Assembly (NCBI RefSeq): GCF_026898135.2 | Contig: NZ_CP114035.2 | Coordinates: 3,203,501 to 3,267,500, forward strand | Length of the DNA: 64,000 bases | DNA from: Pseudomonas fortuita | GTDB lineage: Bacteria; Pseudomonadota; Gammaproteobacteria; Pseudomonadales; Pseudomonadaceae | Direction of reading: 5' to 3' | Part shown: positions 32,378 through 41,992 of the stretch, in pieces | Layout of the letters: every line of letters begins with the position of its first letter | Position numbering within the stretch: the stretch's first letter is position 1 | Program-made: the position numbers and the translations under genes | The notes under the pieces: model-generated | Databases searched by the model: none | The model's input: only the letters and a program-made list of their open reading frames with translations | What the model was told of the DNA's origin: nothing

Positions 32378-33505
32378 ATGAGACTCTTCCAACCCCTGCA
32401 AGTCGGCCCGCTCACCTTGGCCAATCGAGTGTTCATGGCACCCCTCACCCGTTTGCGCAGCCTTGAGCCGGGTGATGTGCCAACCACCATGATGGCTGAG
32501 TATTATCGCCAGCGTGCCAGCGCCGGGCTGATCATCACCGAGGCCACCCAGATCTCTTTCCAGGCCAAAGGCTATTCCGGCTCGCCCGGCATTCACAGTG
32601 CCGAGCAGATCGCCGCCTGGAGGCACATCAACGCAGGCATTCACGCCGAAGGCGGGCACAGCGCCGTGCAGGTGTGGCACACCGGCCGGGTATCGCATAC
32701 CTCGTTGCAACCCGGTGGCGAAGCGCCTGTCGCACCCTCGGCGCTACCGGCCGACGCCCGCACCACCCTGCGCGACGAGCAAGGCAACCTGGTACGCGTT
32801 GAAACCTCCGCACCGCGTGCACTGAGCGAGAACGAAATCGCTGGCATCGTGGCCGACTTCGGCCAGGCAGCGGTCAACGCCCGCGAAGCCGGCTTCGACT
32901 TCATCGAACTGCACGCTGCCCACGGCTACTTGCTACACCAGTTCCTTACCCCGAGCGCCAACCAGCGCGAGGACCGCTACGGCGGTAGCATCGAAAACAG
33001 GGCGCGCATCGTGCTTGAAGCGGTGGACGCGGCGATTGCCAACTGGAGCGCCGAGCGCGTGGGTATCCGCGTGTTCCCGCTGGGCGGGTTCAATGGCGTG
33101 GACAATGGCGAAGACCAAGAGGCCGCAGGGCTATACCTGATCCGGGAACTGGCCAAGCGCAACCTCGCCTACCTGCACCTCTCCGAGCCGGACTGGGCCG
33201 GTGGCAAGCCGCTGCGTGACGAGTTCCGCCAGGCGATCCGCGCTGCCTATCCGGGCGTTATCATTGCTGCGGGTGCCTACACTGCTGAGAAAGGCGAAGA
33301 CTTGATTGGGCGTGGTTTGATCGATGCCGTAGCGTTCGGGCGCAGCTACATTGCCAACCCGGACCTGGTAGAGCGGCTGCGGGCGCATGCGCCTCTGAAC
33401 GAACATCGGGCACAGTTCGACTATGCCAATGGGCCCGAAGGCTATACAGATTATCCGTTTCTGCACCAGGCCATGGGCGCTGGCGAAGGTTGCGCTTACC
33501 GATAA
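32378..33505 (+). CDS. Old yellow enzyme family NADH:flavin oxidoreductase (NemA/XenB-like)
   Basis: A 375-residue FMN ene-reductase. It begins [17 protein letters not shown], contains the substrate-binding pair H-A-A-H-G-Y-L and the FMN-side [10 protein letters not shown] and [12 protein letters not shown]. Homologues reduce N-ethylmaleimide, enones, nitrate esters and nitroaromatics. The preceding GGAG and the conserved N-terminus fix the start at 32378. Its physiological substrate cannot be told from sequence. Confidence 0.92.
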   Translation: MRLFQPLQVGPLTLANRVFMAPLTRLRSLEPGDVPTTMMAEYYRQRASAGLIITEATQISFQAKGYSGSPGIHSAEQIAAWRHINAGIHAEGGHSAVQVWHTGRVSHTSLQPGGEAPVAPSALPADARTTLRDEQGNLVRVETSAPRALSENEIAGIVADFGQAAVNAREAGFDFIELHAAHGYLLHQFLTPSANQREDRYGGSIENRARIVLEAVDAAIANWSAERVGIRVFPLGGFNGVDNGEDQEAAGLYLIRELAKRNLAYLHLSEPDWAGGKPLRDEFRQAIRAAYPGVIIAAGAYTAEKGEDLIGRGLIDAVAFGRSYIANPDLVERLRAHAPLNEHRAQFDYANGPEGYTDYPFLHQAMGAGEGCAYR

Positions 33506-33582
33506 TACGAAAAACGGAGCCCTCCACGGGCTCCGTCTTCCTGCGGCCGGGCACGCCTGGGCGTACCGGACACTCGGGCAAC

Positions 33583-33795
33583 TTACTCGGCGCGCACTTG
33601 CGCAGCCTGCATGCCCTTCTGTCCCTTCTCGGCAACAAAAGACACCTTCTGGCCCTCTTTCAGCGACTTGAAGCCCTCCGATTCAATGGCTTTGAAGTGG
33701 ACGAAAAGGTCGTCGCCACCGCCCTCGGGAGTGATGAAGCCGAACCCCTTCTCATCGTTGAACCACTTGACCGTTCCGTTTTGTCTGTTGGACAT
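33583..33795 (-). CDS. Cold-shock domain protein
   Basis: A 70-residue single cold-shock domain with RNP1 (K-G-F-G-F-I) and RNP2 (L-F-V-H-F). It starts [13 protein letters not shown] and binds single-stranded RNA or DNA. Length and composition match CspA-type proteins; whether it is cold-induced cannot be judged here, and the 169-base leader region up to 33964 could carry regulatory structure. Confidence 0.95.
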   Translation of the reverse strand: MSNRQNGTVKWFNDEKGFGFITPEGGGDDLFVHFKAIESEGFKSLKEGQKVSFVAEKGQKGMQAAQVRAE

Positions 33796-33964
33796 ACTCT
33801 AAACCCTCGAATGCTGGCTGGTGCGTTTACCGGGATGGTTGAGCCGCCAGTCGATCGACTGGCATCTTCACGCTCCATCTTGGGCGATCTGAAGCCAACT
33901 GGCCACTCACACTTTTATCAGTACGCAAAAATAGTCGCTGAAAACACACGCACACTACACCAGG

Positions 33965-34876
33965 TCAGTGCTCCCAGGGCCCGCCCGATTCCCAGCTGGC
34001 GACCAACAAGTCAATGAAACCGCGTACCCGAGGGGACAGGTGGCGCTTGCTCGGGTACACGATACGAATCGGGTCCGCCGGTGGCCGGTAGGCGTGCAGG
34101 ACTTCGACCAGGGTGCCGGCGCGCAGGTCGTCACCGGTGATGTAGGTGGGCAGGTGAATCAGCCCGAAGCCGGCCCGGGCGCCGTCGAGCATCGCCTCCG
34201 AGCTGTCGATGTTCAACCGCCCAGGGTCTTCGCACAGGTGCAGGCCTGCTTCAGTGTCAAAGCGCCAAGGCATGGCTTTCTCGCCCGCGAGGAAGGCGAT
34301 CTTGTCGTGGCCATAAAGGTCGGCAGGCACCAAGGGAACGCCTCGCGCTTCGAGGTACGCGGGCGAAGCGCAGGTGACGAACTGCTGCCAGGCCACCGTG
34401 CGGGTCAACAGCTGCGAGTCTTCCTTGGGTGCGCCAATGCGCACCGCAACGTCTACGCCCTCCTCGACCAGGTCGACGAAGCGGTCTGTGAAGCGGATGT
34501 CTGCGCGCAGTTCCGGCCATTGCTTGAGGTACTGGTCCAGCACCGGCAGCACATGGCGCTGGCCGAGCGACAGCGGCGCAGTCAGGCGCAAGGTGCCTGT
34601 AGGCTTACCGCGGCGCTGGGCCATGGCGCTTTCCACCTCGTCCAGGTCATCCAGTATCTGCCGCCAGCGTTCGAATGCCACCAGGCCCTCGTCGGTCAGG
34701 CTCAGCTTGCGCGTGGTGCGATTGAGCAAACGCACCGCCATGCGGGCCTCCAGGCGAGCAATGCTCTTGCCTACCGCCGACCGGGTCAGGCCCAGGCTGG
34801 CAGCGGCGGCAGTGAAGCTGCCGGCCTTCGCGGCGCTGACGAAGGCGGCAATATCGCCGAAGCGGTTGGGTTCCAT
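33965..34876 (-). CDS. LysR-family transcriptional regulator
   Basis: A 303-residue LysR protein. The winged helix reads I-A-A-F-V-S-A-A-K-A-G-S-F-T-A-A, with R-S-A-V-G-K-S-I-A-R-L-E as recognition helix and the R-L-L-N-R-T-T-R-K wing typical of the CrgA/AaeR-like subgroup. The effector domain covers residues 90-300. No obvious target gene is divergent: the next gene upstream (TraX-like) is on the same strand, so its target is unknown. Confidence 0.9.
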   Translation of the reverse strand: MEPNRFGDIAAFVSAAKAGSFTAAAASLGLTRSAVGKSIARLEARMAVRLLNRTTRKLSLTDEGLVAFERWRQILDDLDEVESAMAQRRGKPTGTLRLTAPLSLGQRHVLPVLDQYLKQWPELRADIRFTDRFVDLVEEGVDVAVRIGAPKEDSQLLTRTVAWQQFVTCASPAYLEARGVPLVPADLYGHDKIAFLAGEKAMPWRFDTEAGLHLCEDPGRLNIDSSEAMLDGARAGFGLIHLPTYITGDDLRAGTLVEVLHAYRPPADPIRIVYPSKRHLSPRVRGFIDLLVASWESGGPWEH

Positions 34877-35011
34877 GACAGGTTCCTGAGTGTGGTGCGG
34901 CCGGTTTAGATGGGTATGGATCTGGGAATTGCAAGCGGCGACGCTGCAGCGCTTGGCGAGCGGCCGCGCCCCAGGTACAGCGCAGGTGTTATCCGCCAGG
35001 AACGCTAAGCC

Positions 35012-35704
35012 TCAAGACAAGCTTTTGATCACCAGCAGGTGCACGGGATAGAACAGGTAGCCCCAACGCCCTACGGCAGGTATCCGCCAGGCATCATGAC
35101 GCAACAACAGCCACCCGACAGGAACTGCCAGCGCAGCGGCAGCCAGCGTCAGCAGGGTAATGGGCGCCAGAAGATGCTCGCGCAACCAGGTGTTGGTCAG
35201 GTTGCCGCCAATGGCCATCAGGCAAGGCAGCAACCAGGCTACCCCACCCTGCCTGCGTGCCATCAGCCAGGCGCCAGGTAGTAACACCCCCGGCAGCCCG
35301 TACATCAATTGCTCGCTGAACAACCACCCTGCCAGCAGGCCCGCAAGGCCAAGTACGCGCGCCGGCCACAGTGGGTGCTGGACACCCCAGGCAACCAGTA
35401 ACCCCAGTACCAGTGTCGGCATTACACTGAACGTCTGTGAACCACTGTCCAGCCAGCGATAGGCGGGCTCCGAGAGCACCGCGAACAGCAGCATCAGCGA
35501 CAGGTAGCGTAGGTTGGCGCGGGTATGGAGCACCTTTGCCCTGGCACGCCCCACATTCACCGCAATGGCCAGGCAAAACAGCGGAAACGCCAGCCGGCCA
35601 ATCACGAACAAGCCATCGGCCTCAGGCCATATGAAGCGCAGGTGGTCGGTGACCATGGTCAGCATCGCTGTCCATTTGACCAGGTCCAGCCCGGCCGAAC
35701 GCAT
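35012..35704 (-). CDS. TraX-family membrane protein
   Basis: A 230-residue membrane protein with about seven to eight hydrophobic helices and TraX features: L-D-L-V-K-W-T-A-M-L-T-M-V-T-D-H near the start, R-L-A-F-P-L-F and a final Y-L-F-Y-P-V-H-L-L. TraX of F plasmid acetylates pilin, but chromosomal family members are widespread and their role is unclear. It starts four bases after the stop of the YdjM-like gene and is probably translated with it. Confidence 0.8.
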   Translation of the reverse strand: MRSAGLDLVKWTAMLTMVTDHLRFIWPEADGLFVIGRLAFPLFCLAIAVNVGRARAKVLHTRANLRYLSLMLLFAVLSEPAYRWLDSGSQTFSVMPTLVLGLLVAWGVQHPLWPARVLGLAGLLAGWLFSEQLMYGLPGVLLPGAWLMARRQGGVAWLLPCLMAIGGNLTNTWLREHLLAPITLLTLAAAALAVPVGWLLLRHDAWRIPAVGRWGYLFYPVHLLVIKSLS

Positions 35705-35707
35705 GCC

Positions 35708-36793
35708 TCAGCGCCCGCGTTCGACCGCACCTGCCCCCAGGTACCGGTCGGTCCAGGCCTCCAGCGGCAAAGGCGGCTGCTGGTCGACGATACGACGCCA
35801 GATCAGCGCCAGGTCGTGGCTGTTGAACATTGACCCAGGCCCGGCACCCTCCCACACCGAAGGCACATCGGCAATCCAGTTGCCCTGGTTGTCGCGGTGG
35901 GCCATGTTGAAACGGAAGGTGTAGTTGCCCGGGATGCCCATGCGCAGGTCGGTGACCACCAACGCATTGCCTATCTGGTCGTACCGCAACCAGTCGCCGG
36001 TGAACCAGCGCAAGCGTTGATGCAAAGGGTCGCCTGCCAGCGCTTTTGCCAGTTCCAGGTTGCGCGGCAAGCGCTGCATTTCTGGCGCTTGCTGGTCGAA
36101 GCTGCTGCTGATGCCTTCGTAGTAATCGCCATCCTGGGTCTTGGCCATTACGCGCCAGACCAGGCTGTTGAATGCGATGGGCACGGCGCGTACCTCGCTC
36201 ACGACGATACCTTGCTGGTCCAGTGCCGCCTGGAAGCGTTGCTCGGCTGCCATGCGCCCGGCAAGGCCGAAGCCCAGGTAGGCGGTACTGAACACCAGTG
36301 ACAGGGTCAGCAAGCGTGTAGCCCTGCCGGTAACGCCCTTGAAGCTTGCGTAGATGACCGCCGCCAGCAGCGGCAAGGTATAGACCGGATCGATGATGAA
36401 CACAGCGGCCCAGCTTTGGGGGATAGGCTGCAGTGGCCAGAACAGTTGCGTGCCATATACCGTGAAGGCATCCAGCAACGGGTGGGTGACAAGTACCAGC
36501 CAGAAGGCGAGGAACAGCCTGGGTAACGTGTACCCCTTGCCGGGCCAGCATTTGTTGACTAACCAGGCCAGCAGCAGGGCCAGCCCGGTGAGCACGAACA
36601 ACGAGTGCGAGAAGCCGCGATGGTAAGTCATCTGCGACACCGGGTCGGCGTAGCGGATGATCACATCCAGGTCCGGCAGCGTACCCAGTGCTGCGCCATA
36701 CAGCAGCGAGCGACGGCCCTGGATGCGCCCCAGGAGGGTACCTTGCAGCGCCGCGCCGAGTACAGCTTGGGTGATGGAGTCCAAGGGTAGCAT
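35708..36793 (-). CDS. YdjM-like inner-membrane metal-dependent hydrolase (DUF457)
   Basis: A 361-residue protein. It starts M-L-P-L-D-S-I-T-Q-A-V-L-G-A and carries L-P-D-L-D-V-I, T-Y-H-R-G-F-S-H-S and T-H-P-L-L-D, the His/Asp metal pattern of the DUF457/YdjM family, within about four N-terminal membrane helices. From residue 180 on it has a long soluble region with strands. The start at 36793 is the first that begins the conserved part; a frame to 36910 runs through a REP element. Substrate unknown. Confidence 0.8.
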   Translation of the reverse strand: MLPLDSITQAVLGAALQGTLLGRIQGRRSLLYGAALGTLPDLDVIIRYADPVSQMTYHRGFSHSLFVLTGLALLLAWLVNKCWPGKGYTLPRLFLAFWLVLVTHPLLDAFTVYGTQLFWPLQPIPQSWAAVFIIDPVYTLPLLAAVIYASFKGVTGRATRLLTLSLVFSTAYLGFGLAGRMAAEQRFQAALDQQGIVVSEVRAVPIAFNSLVWRVMAKTQDGDYYEGISSSFDQQAPEMQRLPRNLELAKALAGDPLHQRLRWFTGDWLRYDQIGNALVVTDLRMGIPGNYTFRFNMAHRDNQGNWIADVPSVWEGAGPGSMFNSHDLALIWRRIVDQQPPLPLEAWTDRYLGAGAVERGR

Positions 36794-36851
36794 CCCTGAA
36801 AAGTGGTTTCTGAAAGCTACCCTCAACCTATGCCGATACGCAATTCCCGTG

Positions 36852-36958
36852 TAGGAACGGCCCTGTGTCGCGATGGGCTGCGCAGCAGCCCCGGCTGTCT
36901 CGAACCACAAGGGTTATGGGGCTGCTGTGCAGCCATCGCGACACAAGGCCGCTCCTAT
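36852..36958. repeat. REP-type inverted pair
   Basis: A 40-base element (TAGGAACGGCCCTGTGTCGC..., 36852-36892) is followed by its near-exact inverted copy (36918-36958, ending ...GCGACACAAGGCCGCTCCTA). The core TCGCGACACAAGGCCGCTCC also occurs at 48923 and 57756. It lies between the YdjM-like gene and benF, so it can also terminate the ben operon. Confidence 0.75.
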
Positions 36959-36996
36959 AGCGATCTGCGAAATGCTCGACATTTTGTGTACGCCTG

Positions 36997-38247
36997 TCAG
37001 AACAGCTGCCAGGTGTACACCAGCGTCAAACGATTTTCATCGATATCACTGCGGTAGTTGGAGCGTGCCATGGCATTGCGCACCCGAATCCCCAGCCCCT
37101 TCAGCATCCCGCTCTGCACTGCATAACCGATATCCAGATCGCGCTCACGATCACGGCCTTCATAGCCCAGCCCGGTATCAACATTGTTACCGGTGATGTA
37201 GCGTACGGTCGCTGTCAGCCCCGGCACCCCCATGGCGGCGAAGTTGTAGTCGTAACGCACCTGGTACGAACGCTCGTCTGTGTAAGCGAATTCATAGGTC
37301 GGCACCTCGTTACCCAGCGGCGAAATGTTGGCGAACACCCGTGGGAACGCGCTGTCGCCATAGATGCCCTGGTAGCCTGCATGGAAACTGTGCCCACCAT
37401 GTCGGGCGGTGAACATCGAGAAGAACGCCTGGTTGTCGATGTTGCCCAGCAAGGCATCGCCATCCTCACGCGCGGTGAAGTAGCCCAGATTGGCACTGAG
37501 CACCCAGTCGCCCACAGGCTTGCTGTGCTTGAGGCCGACAAAACCCTGTTCGTAGATGTCCTCCAATTGCCCGTACCACAGGCTGACGCTGCTCTGGTTG
37601 GCATTGAACGCATAATCCCCGCCCACATAGTTGAAGGCATCGCTCTGGGCCTGACGCATCGGCACATGGCCAAGCATCGCGTTCATCTTGCCGTCGCCAC
37701 CTTCGTTGCGCAGGTGGGTGCTTTTCAGGTGCCCGGCCTGCACGGTCAGCCCGTCGATGTCCGACGAACTCAAGCTGGCGCCCTGATAGGTCGGCGGCAG
37801 CAGGCGGATGTCGCTGAAGGTCAGTACCGGAAGGTTGGGTTGCAGTTCGCCCACGCGCAGTTCGGTCTTCGACAGGCGGGCCTTGAAGGTGGGCGCCAGG
37901 CGGCTGTACTCGTCGGCAGCACGGCCGTCGCCATGCACCGGCAGCAGGCCGGTATTGGCGCGGTCCGGGCTGCTGTCCAGCTTGATGCCCAGCAGGCCCA
38001 GTGCATCGACGCCAAAGCCGACCGTACCCGGTGTGTAGCCGCTTTTGAAGTCGAGGATGAAGCCCTGGGCCCACTCCTCGGCCTTGGACTGCTTGTTGGC
38101 CCCGACAATATCGGAGAAATCGCGGCTGAAGTAGTAGTTGCGGGCACTCAGGGTAGCCTTCGAATCTTCGAAGAAACCGCCGTCGGCAGCCAGCAATGGT
38201 TGGCTGAGCAAAGTCAGGCCCAAGGCAACGCAAGGGGTGTGATTCAT
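36997..38247 (-). CDS. benF: OprD-family outer-membrane porin, benzoate-specific
   Basis: A 416-residue protein with an N-terminal signal peptide ([14 protein letters not shown]) and alternating beta-strand pattern ending in Y-T-W-Q-L-F, the C-terminal aromatic residue required for outer-membrane assembly. OprD-family porins have 18 strands and are specific for small organic acids. As the last gene of the ben operon it corresponds to BenF, which lets benzoate cross the outer membrane. Confidence 0.9.
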   Translation of the reverse strand: MNHTPCVALGLTLLSQPLLAADGGFFEDSKATLSARNYYFSRDFSDIVGANKQSKAEEWAQGFILDFKSGYTPGTVGFGVDALGLLGIKLDSSPDRANTGLLPVHGDGRAADEYSRLAPTFKARLSKTELRVGELQPNLPVLTFSDIRLLPPTYQGASLSSSDIDGLTVQAGHLKSTHLRNEGGDGKMNAMLGHVPMRQAQSDAFNYVGGDYAFNANQSSVSLWYGQLEDIYEQGFVGLKHSKPVGDWVLSANLGYFTAREDGDALLGNIDNQAFFSMFTARHGGHSFHAGYQGIYGDSAFPRVFANISPLGNEVPTYEFAYTDERSYQVRYDYNFAAMGVPGLTATVRYITGNNVDTGLGYEGRDRERDLDIGYAVQSGMLKGLGIRVRNAMARSNYRSDIDENRLTLVYTWQLF

Positions 38248-38301
38248 TCCGAAGCTCTCTTGATCTTGTTTTTATGGATAAAGCGTTGGGAACACGGCAG
38301 C

Positions 38302-39501
38302 TCATGGGGTGCGGCGCAGCACCTCCCGTGCACGTGGCTGGCGCAGCCTGAGCAGCGCGTGGGCCAGCAGGCCAAACAGCAGCCCCCAGAACGCCGCCGA
38401 CAGGCCAAGGAATGCCACCCCCGAAGCCGTGACCAGGAAAGTGAACAATCCCGCATCCCGCTCGGCCGGCTCTGCCAGGCTGCGGGCCAGGGCTTCGCTG
38501 ATGGCGCCATACAGGGCCAGCCCGGCCAGCGCAGCGATCAGCGCCGAGGGAAAGGCGGTGAACAGCGACATCAACGTGGCGCCGGCGATGCCCAGCAGCA
38601 GGTACAGGGTGCTGCCAGCAACAGCCGCCACATAGCGCCGCCGTGGGTTTTCATGGGCTTCATGGCCTGTGCACAGGCTGGCGGTAACCGCCGCCAGGTT
38701 CAGCCCGTGGCAGCCGAATGGCGCCAGCACGATACCGGCCAGGGCACTGGCACTGATCAACGGGCTGGCCGGTGTGGGGTAACCCGCATTGCGCAGCACC
38801 GCCATGCCCGGCATGAACTGCCCGGTCAGCGCCACCAGCACCATCGGCAACGCCAGGCTGAACACCGCCGGCAGGCTGAACTGCGGTGTGATCCACTGCG
38901 GTGAAGCCAGCTCCAGCACCAGCGCCTCGCTGCGAAACGCACCGCTGGCCACCGTCACCAGGGTGCCCACGCACAGCACCGCAGCCACCGCATAACGGGG
39001 CTGTAGCCGGCGCATCAGCACATAAGTGACGAACATCGCCATTACCAGCAACGGCTGCACGGGCAAGGCGCGGAACACTTCGATACCGAAACTGAACAGG
39101 ATGCCGGCCTGCATACCCGCCGCGATGGACCCCGGCAGGCGCGCGATGATGCGATCGAAGGTGCCGCTGAGGCCGATCAGCAGCAGCACCAGGTTGGCCA
39201 CCAGGTAGGCACCTACGGCCTGTTCCAGGCCGAGTTGCGGCAACGCGGTGACCAGCAGCGCTGAGCCCGGGATCGACCAGGCGATCACTACCGGCACGCG
39301 GTAGCGCAGGCTGAGCAGCGCACCGAGCACAGCACTGCCCATGGACACGGCCCAGACCCAGGATGACAACTGCTTGTGGGACAGCCCGGCAGCTTCGGCG
39401 GCGTGGAAAATGATCACCAGCGGGCCGGCGTAAGAGATCATCGTGGCGATGCAGCCCGCGACGATGGCGGACAGCGAACTGTCCTTGATCAGGGTTTTCA
39501 T
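38302..39501 (-). CDS. benE: BenE-family benzoate:H+ symporter
   Basis: A 399-residue membrane protein with about 12 helices, beginning M-K-T-L-I-K-D-S-S-L-S-A-I-V-A-G. It has the BenE pattern I-S-Y-A-G-P-L-V-I-I-F, V-V-I-A-W-S-I-P-G and a glycine-rich F-G-C-H-G-L-N-L-A-A-V-T-A. The start is taken at 39501 because the longer frame to 39711 runs through a perfect REP pair and into catA2. It probably imports benzoate, as a second carrier beside BenK. Confidence 0.9.
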   Translation of the reverse strand: MKTLIKDSSLSAIVAGCIATMISYAGPLVIIFHAAEAAGLSHKQLSSWVWAVSMGSAVLGALLSLRYRVPVVIAWSIPGSALLVTALPQLGLEQAVGAYLVANLVLLLIGLSGTFDRIIARLPGSIAAGMQAGILFSFGIEVFRALPVQPLLVMAMFVTYVLMRRLQPRYAVAAVLCVGTLVTVASGAFRSEALVLELASPQWITPQFSLPAVFSLALPMVLVALTGQFMPGMAVLRNAGYPTPASPLISASALAGIVLAPFGCHGLNLAAVTASLCTGHEAHENPRRRYVAAVAGSTLYLLLGIAGATLMSLFTAFPSALIAALAGLALYGAISEALARSLAEPAERDAGLFTFLVTASGVAFLGLSAAFWGLLFGLLAHALLRLRQPRAREVLRRTP

Positions 39502-39553
39502 GGCGCATCTCGCAAGGCAGTGGCCGGCCTTTGTGGCTGGCTCTTGTTCTGGT

Positions 39554-39653
39554 GTTGGCTTCTTCGCGGGCTTGCCCGCTCCCACAGGTCCAGTGCACTG
39601 CCCCGGATTCCCGCGCCCCCTGTGGGAGCGGGCAAGCCCGCGAAGAAGCCAAC
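39554..39653. repeat. Perfect 35-base REP pair inside the ben operon
   Basis: The 35-base element at 39554-39588 (GTTGGCTTCTTCGCGGGCTT...) is repeated without mismatch in inverted orientation at 39619-39653, separated by 30 bases. This is the classical P. putida REP sequence. It lies between catA2 and benE and could weaken transcription of benE-benF or protect the upstream mRNA. Confidence 0.9.
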
Positions 39654-39661
39654 TCGGTGTA

Positions 39662-40576
39662 TCAGGCCTCTTGCAAAGCCCGCGGCCGGCTGCTGCGCTG
39701 CTCATTCGCACTGCCCTGGGCCTGCTGCAACTGGAAGTCGAACTTCAGCTGCGCATGCCGCCCCGCCGGGCCATCGACGAACACCACCTCCCCCACCAGC
39801 CCATCCCGCGTGGCATAGGCAAAGTCATCCCACAGGTATTTGTCCCCGGAGAGGTTGATCTGCGTGGTCAGGTGGCGATGCCCAGCTGCCGAGATAAAGA
39901 AATGCACGTGCGCCGGGCGCTGACCATGGCGGCCCAGCAGGTCCAGGCATTCCTGGGTTGGCCCCTGCGGGTCGCATCCGTACCCCGACGGCACGATGGA
40001 GCGAGCGCGGTAACGCCCTTCTGCGTCGGTGACAATGCGACGGCGCAGGTTGTAGGCGGACTGGCTCTGGTCGAAGAACGAATAGGTTCCACGGGTATTG
40101 GCATGCCACAGGTCGACGGTGGCACCCGCCAGCGGTTGCCCTTGGGGGTCGAATACCTGGCCTTGCAGATACATCACCGTGGCCACGCCATCTTCACTGC
40201 CGTCGTCCATGCGCACTTCACCGTGAGCGATGGGCGCGCCTGCAACATACAGCGGGCCTTCGATGGTGCGGGGTGTACCGCCGGTAAACCCTGCCTGTTC
40301 GTCCTTGGCATCCTGCAACAAGTCGAGAAAGTGCTCGATGCCCAGGCCCGCCACCAGCAGCCCGGCCTCGCCGCGCCCGCCCAGGCGGTTGAGGTAGTCG
40401 ACGGCATGCCAGAACTCGTCTTCGCTGACTTCCAGGTCTTCGATCAACCGTGCGGTGTCTTGCAGCACGCGTTGCACGATACGTTTCAGGCGTGGGCTGC
40501 CTTCATCGTTGCCAATGCCCGCGGCCTCCTCGAAGAACCGCTGCACTTCGGCAGTGTGGGCAATTTTCACGGTCAT
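39662..40576 (-). CDS. catA2: Catechol 1,2-dioxygenase (second copy, CatA2 type)
   Basis: A 304-residue intradiol dioxygenase. Iron ligands are Y165 (T-Y-S-F-F-D), Y199 (S-G-Y-G-C-D-P), H223 and H225 (P-A-H-V-H-F-F), and the N-terminal helical dimerisation domain (residues 1-100) is intact. It cleaves catechol to cis,cis-muconate. In KT2440, from memory, the ben operon carries this second catechol dioxygenase in the same place, while the main catA lies with catBC elsewhere; it may keep catechol from accumulating. About 30 bases separate it from benK. Confidence 0.95.
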   Translation of the reverse strand: MTVKIAHTAEVQRFFEEAAGIGNDEGSPRLKRIVQRVLQDTARLIEDLEVSEDEFWHAVDYLNRLGGRGEAGLLVAGLGIEHFLDLLQDAKDEQAGFTGGTPRTIEGPLYVAGAPIAHGEVRMDDGSEDGVATVMYLQGQVFDPQGQPLAGATVDLWHANTRGTYSFFDQSQSAYNLRRRIVTDAEGRYRARSIVPSGYGCDPQGPTQECLDLLGRHGQRPAHVHFFISAAGHRHLTTQINLSGDKYLWDDFAYATRDGLVGEVVFVDGPAGRHAQLKFDFQLQQAQGSANEQRSSRPRALQEA

Positions 40577-40606
40577 TTTGGGTTACCTCATCTTGTTATT
40601 TTCGGG

Positions 40607-41935
40607 TCATGCCTGCGCCACCACGGCCTGGGCTTGCCGACGGCCGCTGGCCAGGTGCACGGCCATGGCCAGCGCGGCAATGGCGCCAGGGATGGCGAAG
40701 GCGATGAAGTTGAGTTGCAGGGGCAGGTTGATGCCCATCAGCGCACCGCCCAGCAAGGGGCCGACGATGGCGCCGTTGCGGCCAATACCCGAGGCCCAGC
40801 CAAGCCCCGTGGAACGCACCGACAGCCCATACATTTGCGCGGCACCGGCATACAGCAGGATCTGCGTTCCAATGGTGGTGGCGCCGGCAATGAAGATCAG
40901 CAGGTACAACACCGGCATCGGGCTGTTGACACCCAGCAGGCTGATCGACAGTGCGGCGGCAATGAAGAACGCCACCTTGACCTTGACCAGGTTGTAGCGG
41001 TCGCCCAGCCAGCCGCCGAGAATTGCCCCGGCCATGCCGCCGAAGTTCAACGCCAGCAGGAACGACAGGCTGGAACCCAGGCTGTAGCCAGCGTTGGCCA
41101 TCAGTTTCGGCAACCAGGAGCTGAGTGCGTAAACCATCAACAGGCAGCAGAAGAACGCCAGCCACAACGCCAGGGTGCGCACGGCCAGGCCGTTGCGGAA
41201 CAGCGCCAGTACCGAGGCCCCGCTGCCTTTGCGGTCAGCCGCCTCCAATACGTCATCAGCCTGCACATCGCACCCTGGGTCCAACCGCTTGAGCAGCTTG
41301 CGCGCTTCATCGTTGCGGCCCTGGCGCACCAGGAAGCCGATGGATTCCGGCAGGTAGTAGAGGATCACCGGCAACAGTAACAGGGGTACTGCAGCCGCGA
41401 AGAACATCGACTCCCAACCGAAGCGCGGCAACATGAAGATGCCCACGCCCGCCGAAAGCATGCCGCCCAGCGAATAGCCACTGAACATGATTGCCACCAG
41501 CGTGCTGCGCAGCCGTTTGGGTGCGTACTCGTTCATCAATGCCACGGCGTTGGGCATCAGGCCGCCACAGCCCAAGCCGGCAATGAAGCGGTAGATGCCA
41601 AACTCGCTCGGGCTGCTGGCGAAGCCATTGAGGATGGTTGCCCCCGAGAACAAGGCGAAACAGATGGCAATGCCCTTCTTGCGCCCGATGCGGTCGGCCA
41701 GGCTGCCGAAAGCCAGGGCGCCGAACATCATGCCGAACAGCGCGTAGCTGCCCAGCGCACCAGCCTGCAACGGGGTCAGGCCCCACTCTTTCATGATCAC
41801 CGGCAGTACCACGCCGTAGATGAACAAGTCATAGCCGTCGAAAATCAGCAGCAGGCCGCACCAGGCCATGACCATCCAGTGAAACGGGGTGAAACGCGCG
41901 TTGTCGATGATCGGGTGTACGTCAAGGGTTCGCAT
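40607..41935 (-). CDS. benK: MFS aromatic acid:H+ symporter BenK
   Basis: A 442-residue MFS carrier with about 12 helices. The AAHS signature F-D-G-Y-D-L-F-I-Y-G-V-V-L-P is in the first helix (the aspartate there is essential in PcaK and BenK), and F-G-S-L-A-D-R-I-G-R-K-K-G is the MFS loop motif. It takes up benzoate with a proton. It lies between benD and catA2 in the ben operon. Confidence 0.93.
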   Translation of the reverse strand: MRTLDVHPIIDNARFTPFHWMVMAWCGLLLIFDGYDLFIYGVVLPVIMKEWGLTPLQAGALGSYALFGMMFGALAFGSLADRIGRKKGIAICFALFSGATILNGFASSPSEFGIYRFIAGLGCGGLMPNAVALMNEYAPKRLRSTLVAIMFSGYSLGGMLSAGVGIFMLPRFGWESMFFAAAVPLLLLPVILYYLPESIGFLVRQGRNDEARKLLKRLDPGCDVQADDVLEAADRKGSGASVLALFRNGLAVRTLALWLAFFCCLLMVYALSSWLPKLMANAGYSLGSSLSFLLALNFGGMAGAILGGWLGDRYNLVKVKVAFFIAAALSISLLGVNSPMPVLYLLIFIAGATTIGTQILLYAGAAQMYGLSVRSTGLGWASGIGRNGAIVGPLLGGALMGINLPLQLNFIAFAIPGAIAALAMAVHLASGRRQAQAVVAQA

Positions 41936-41992
41936 GGCATCTGTCGCTCTTGTTTTTGTTGTGGAGGAAAGCTGTTGCCTTGAGGTTGCTGC

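Noticed and set aside
37381..38904. Plus-strand open frame of 507 codons
   Set aside because: It is antisense to benF and benE.
39443..41380. Plus-strand open frame of 645 codons
   Set aside because: It runs antisense across catA2 and benK, is rich in Q, H and A as expected for a shadow frame, and includes the REP pair.
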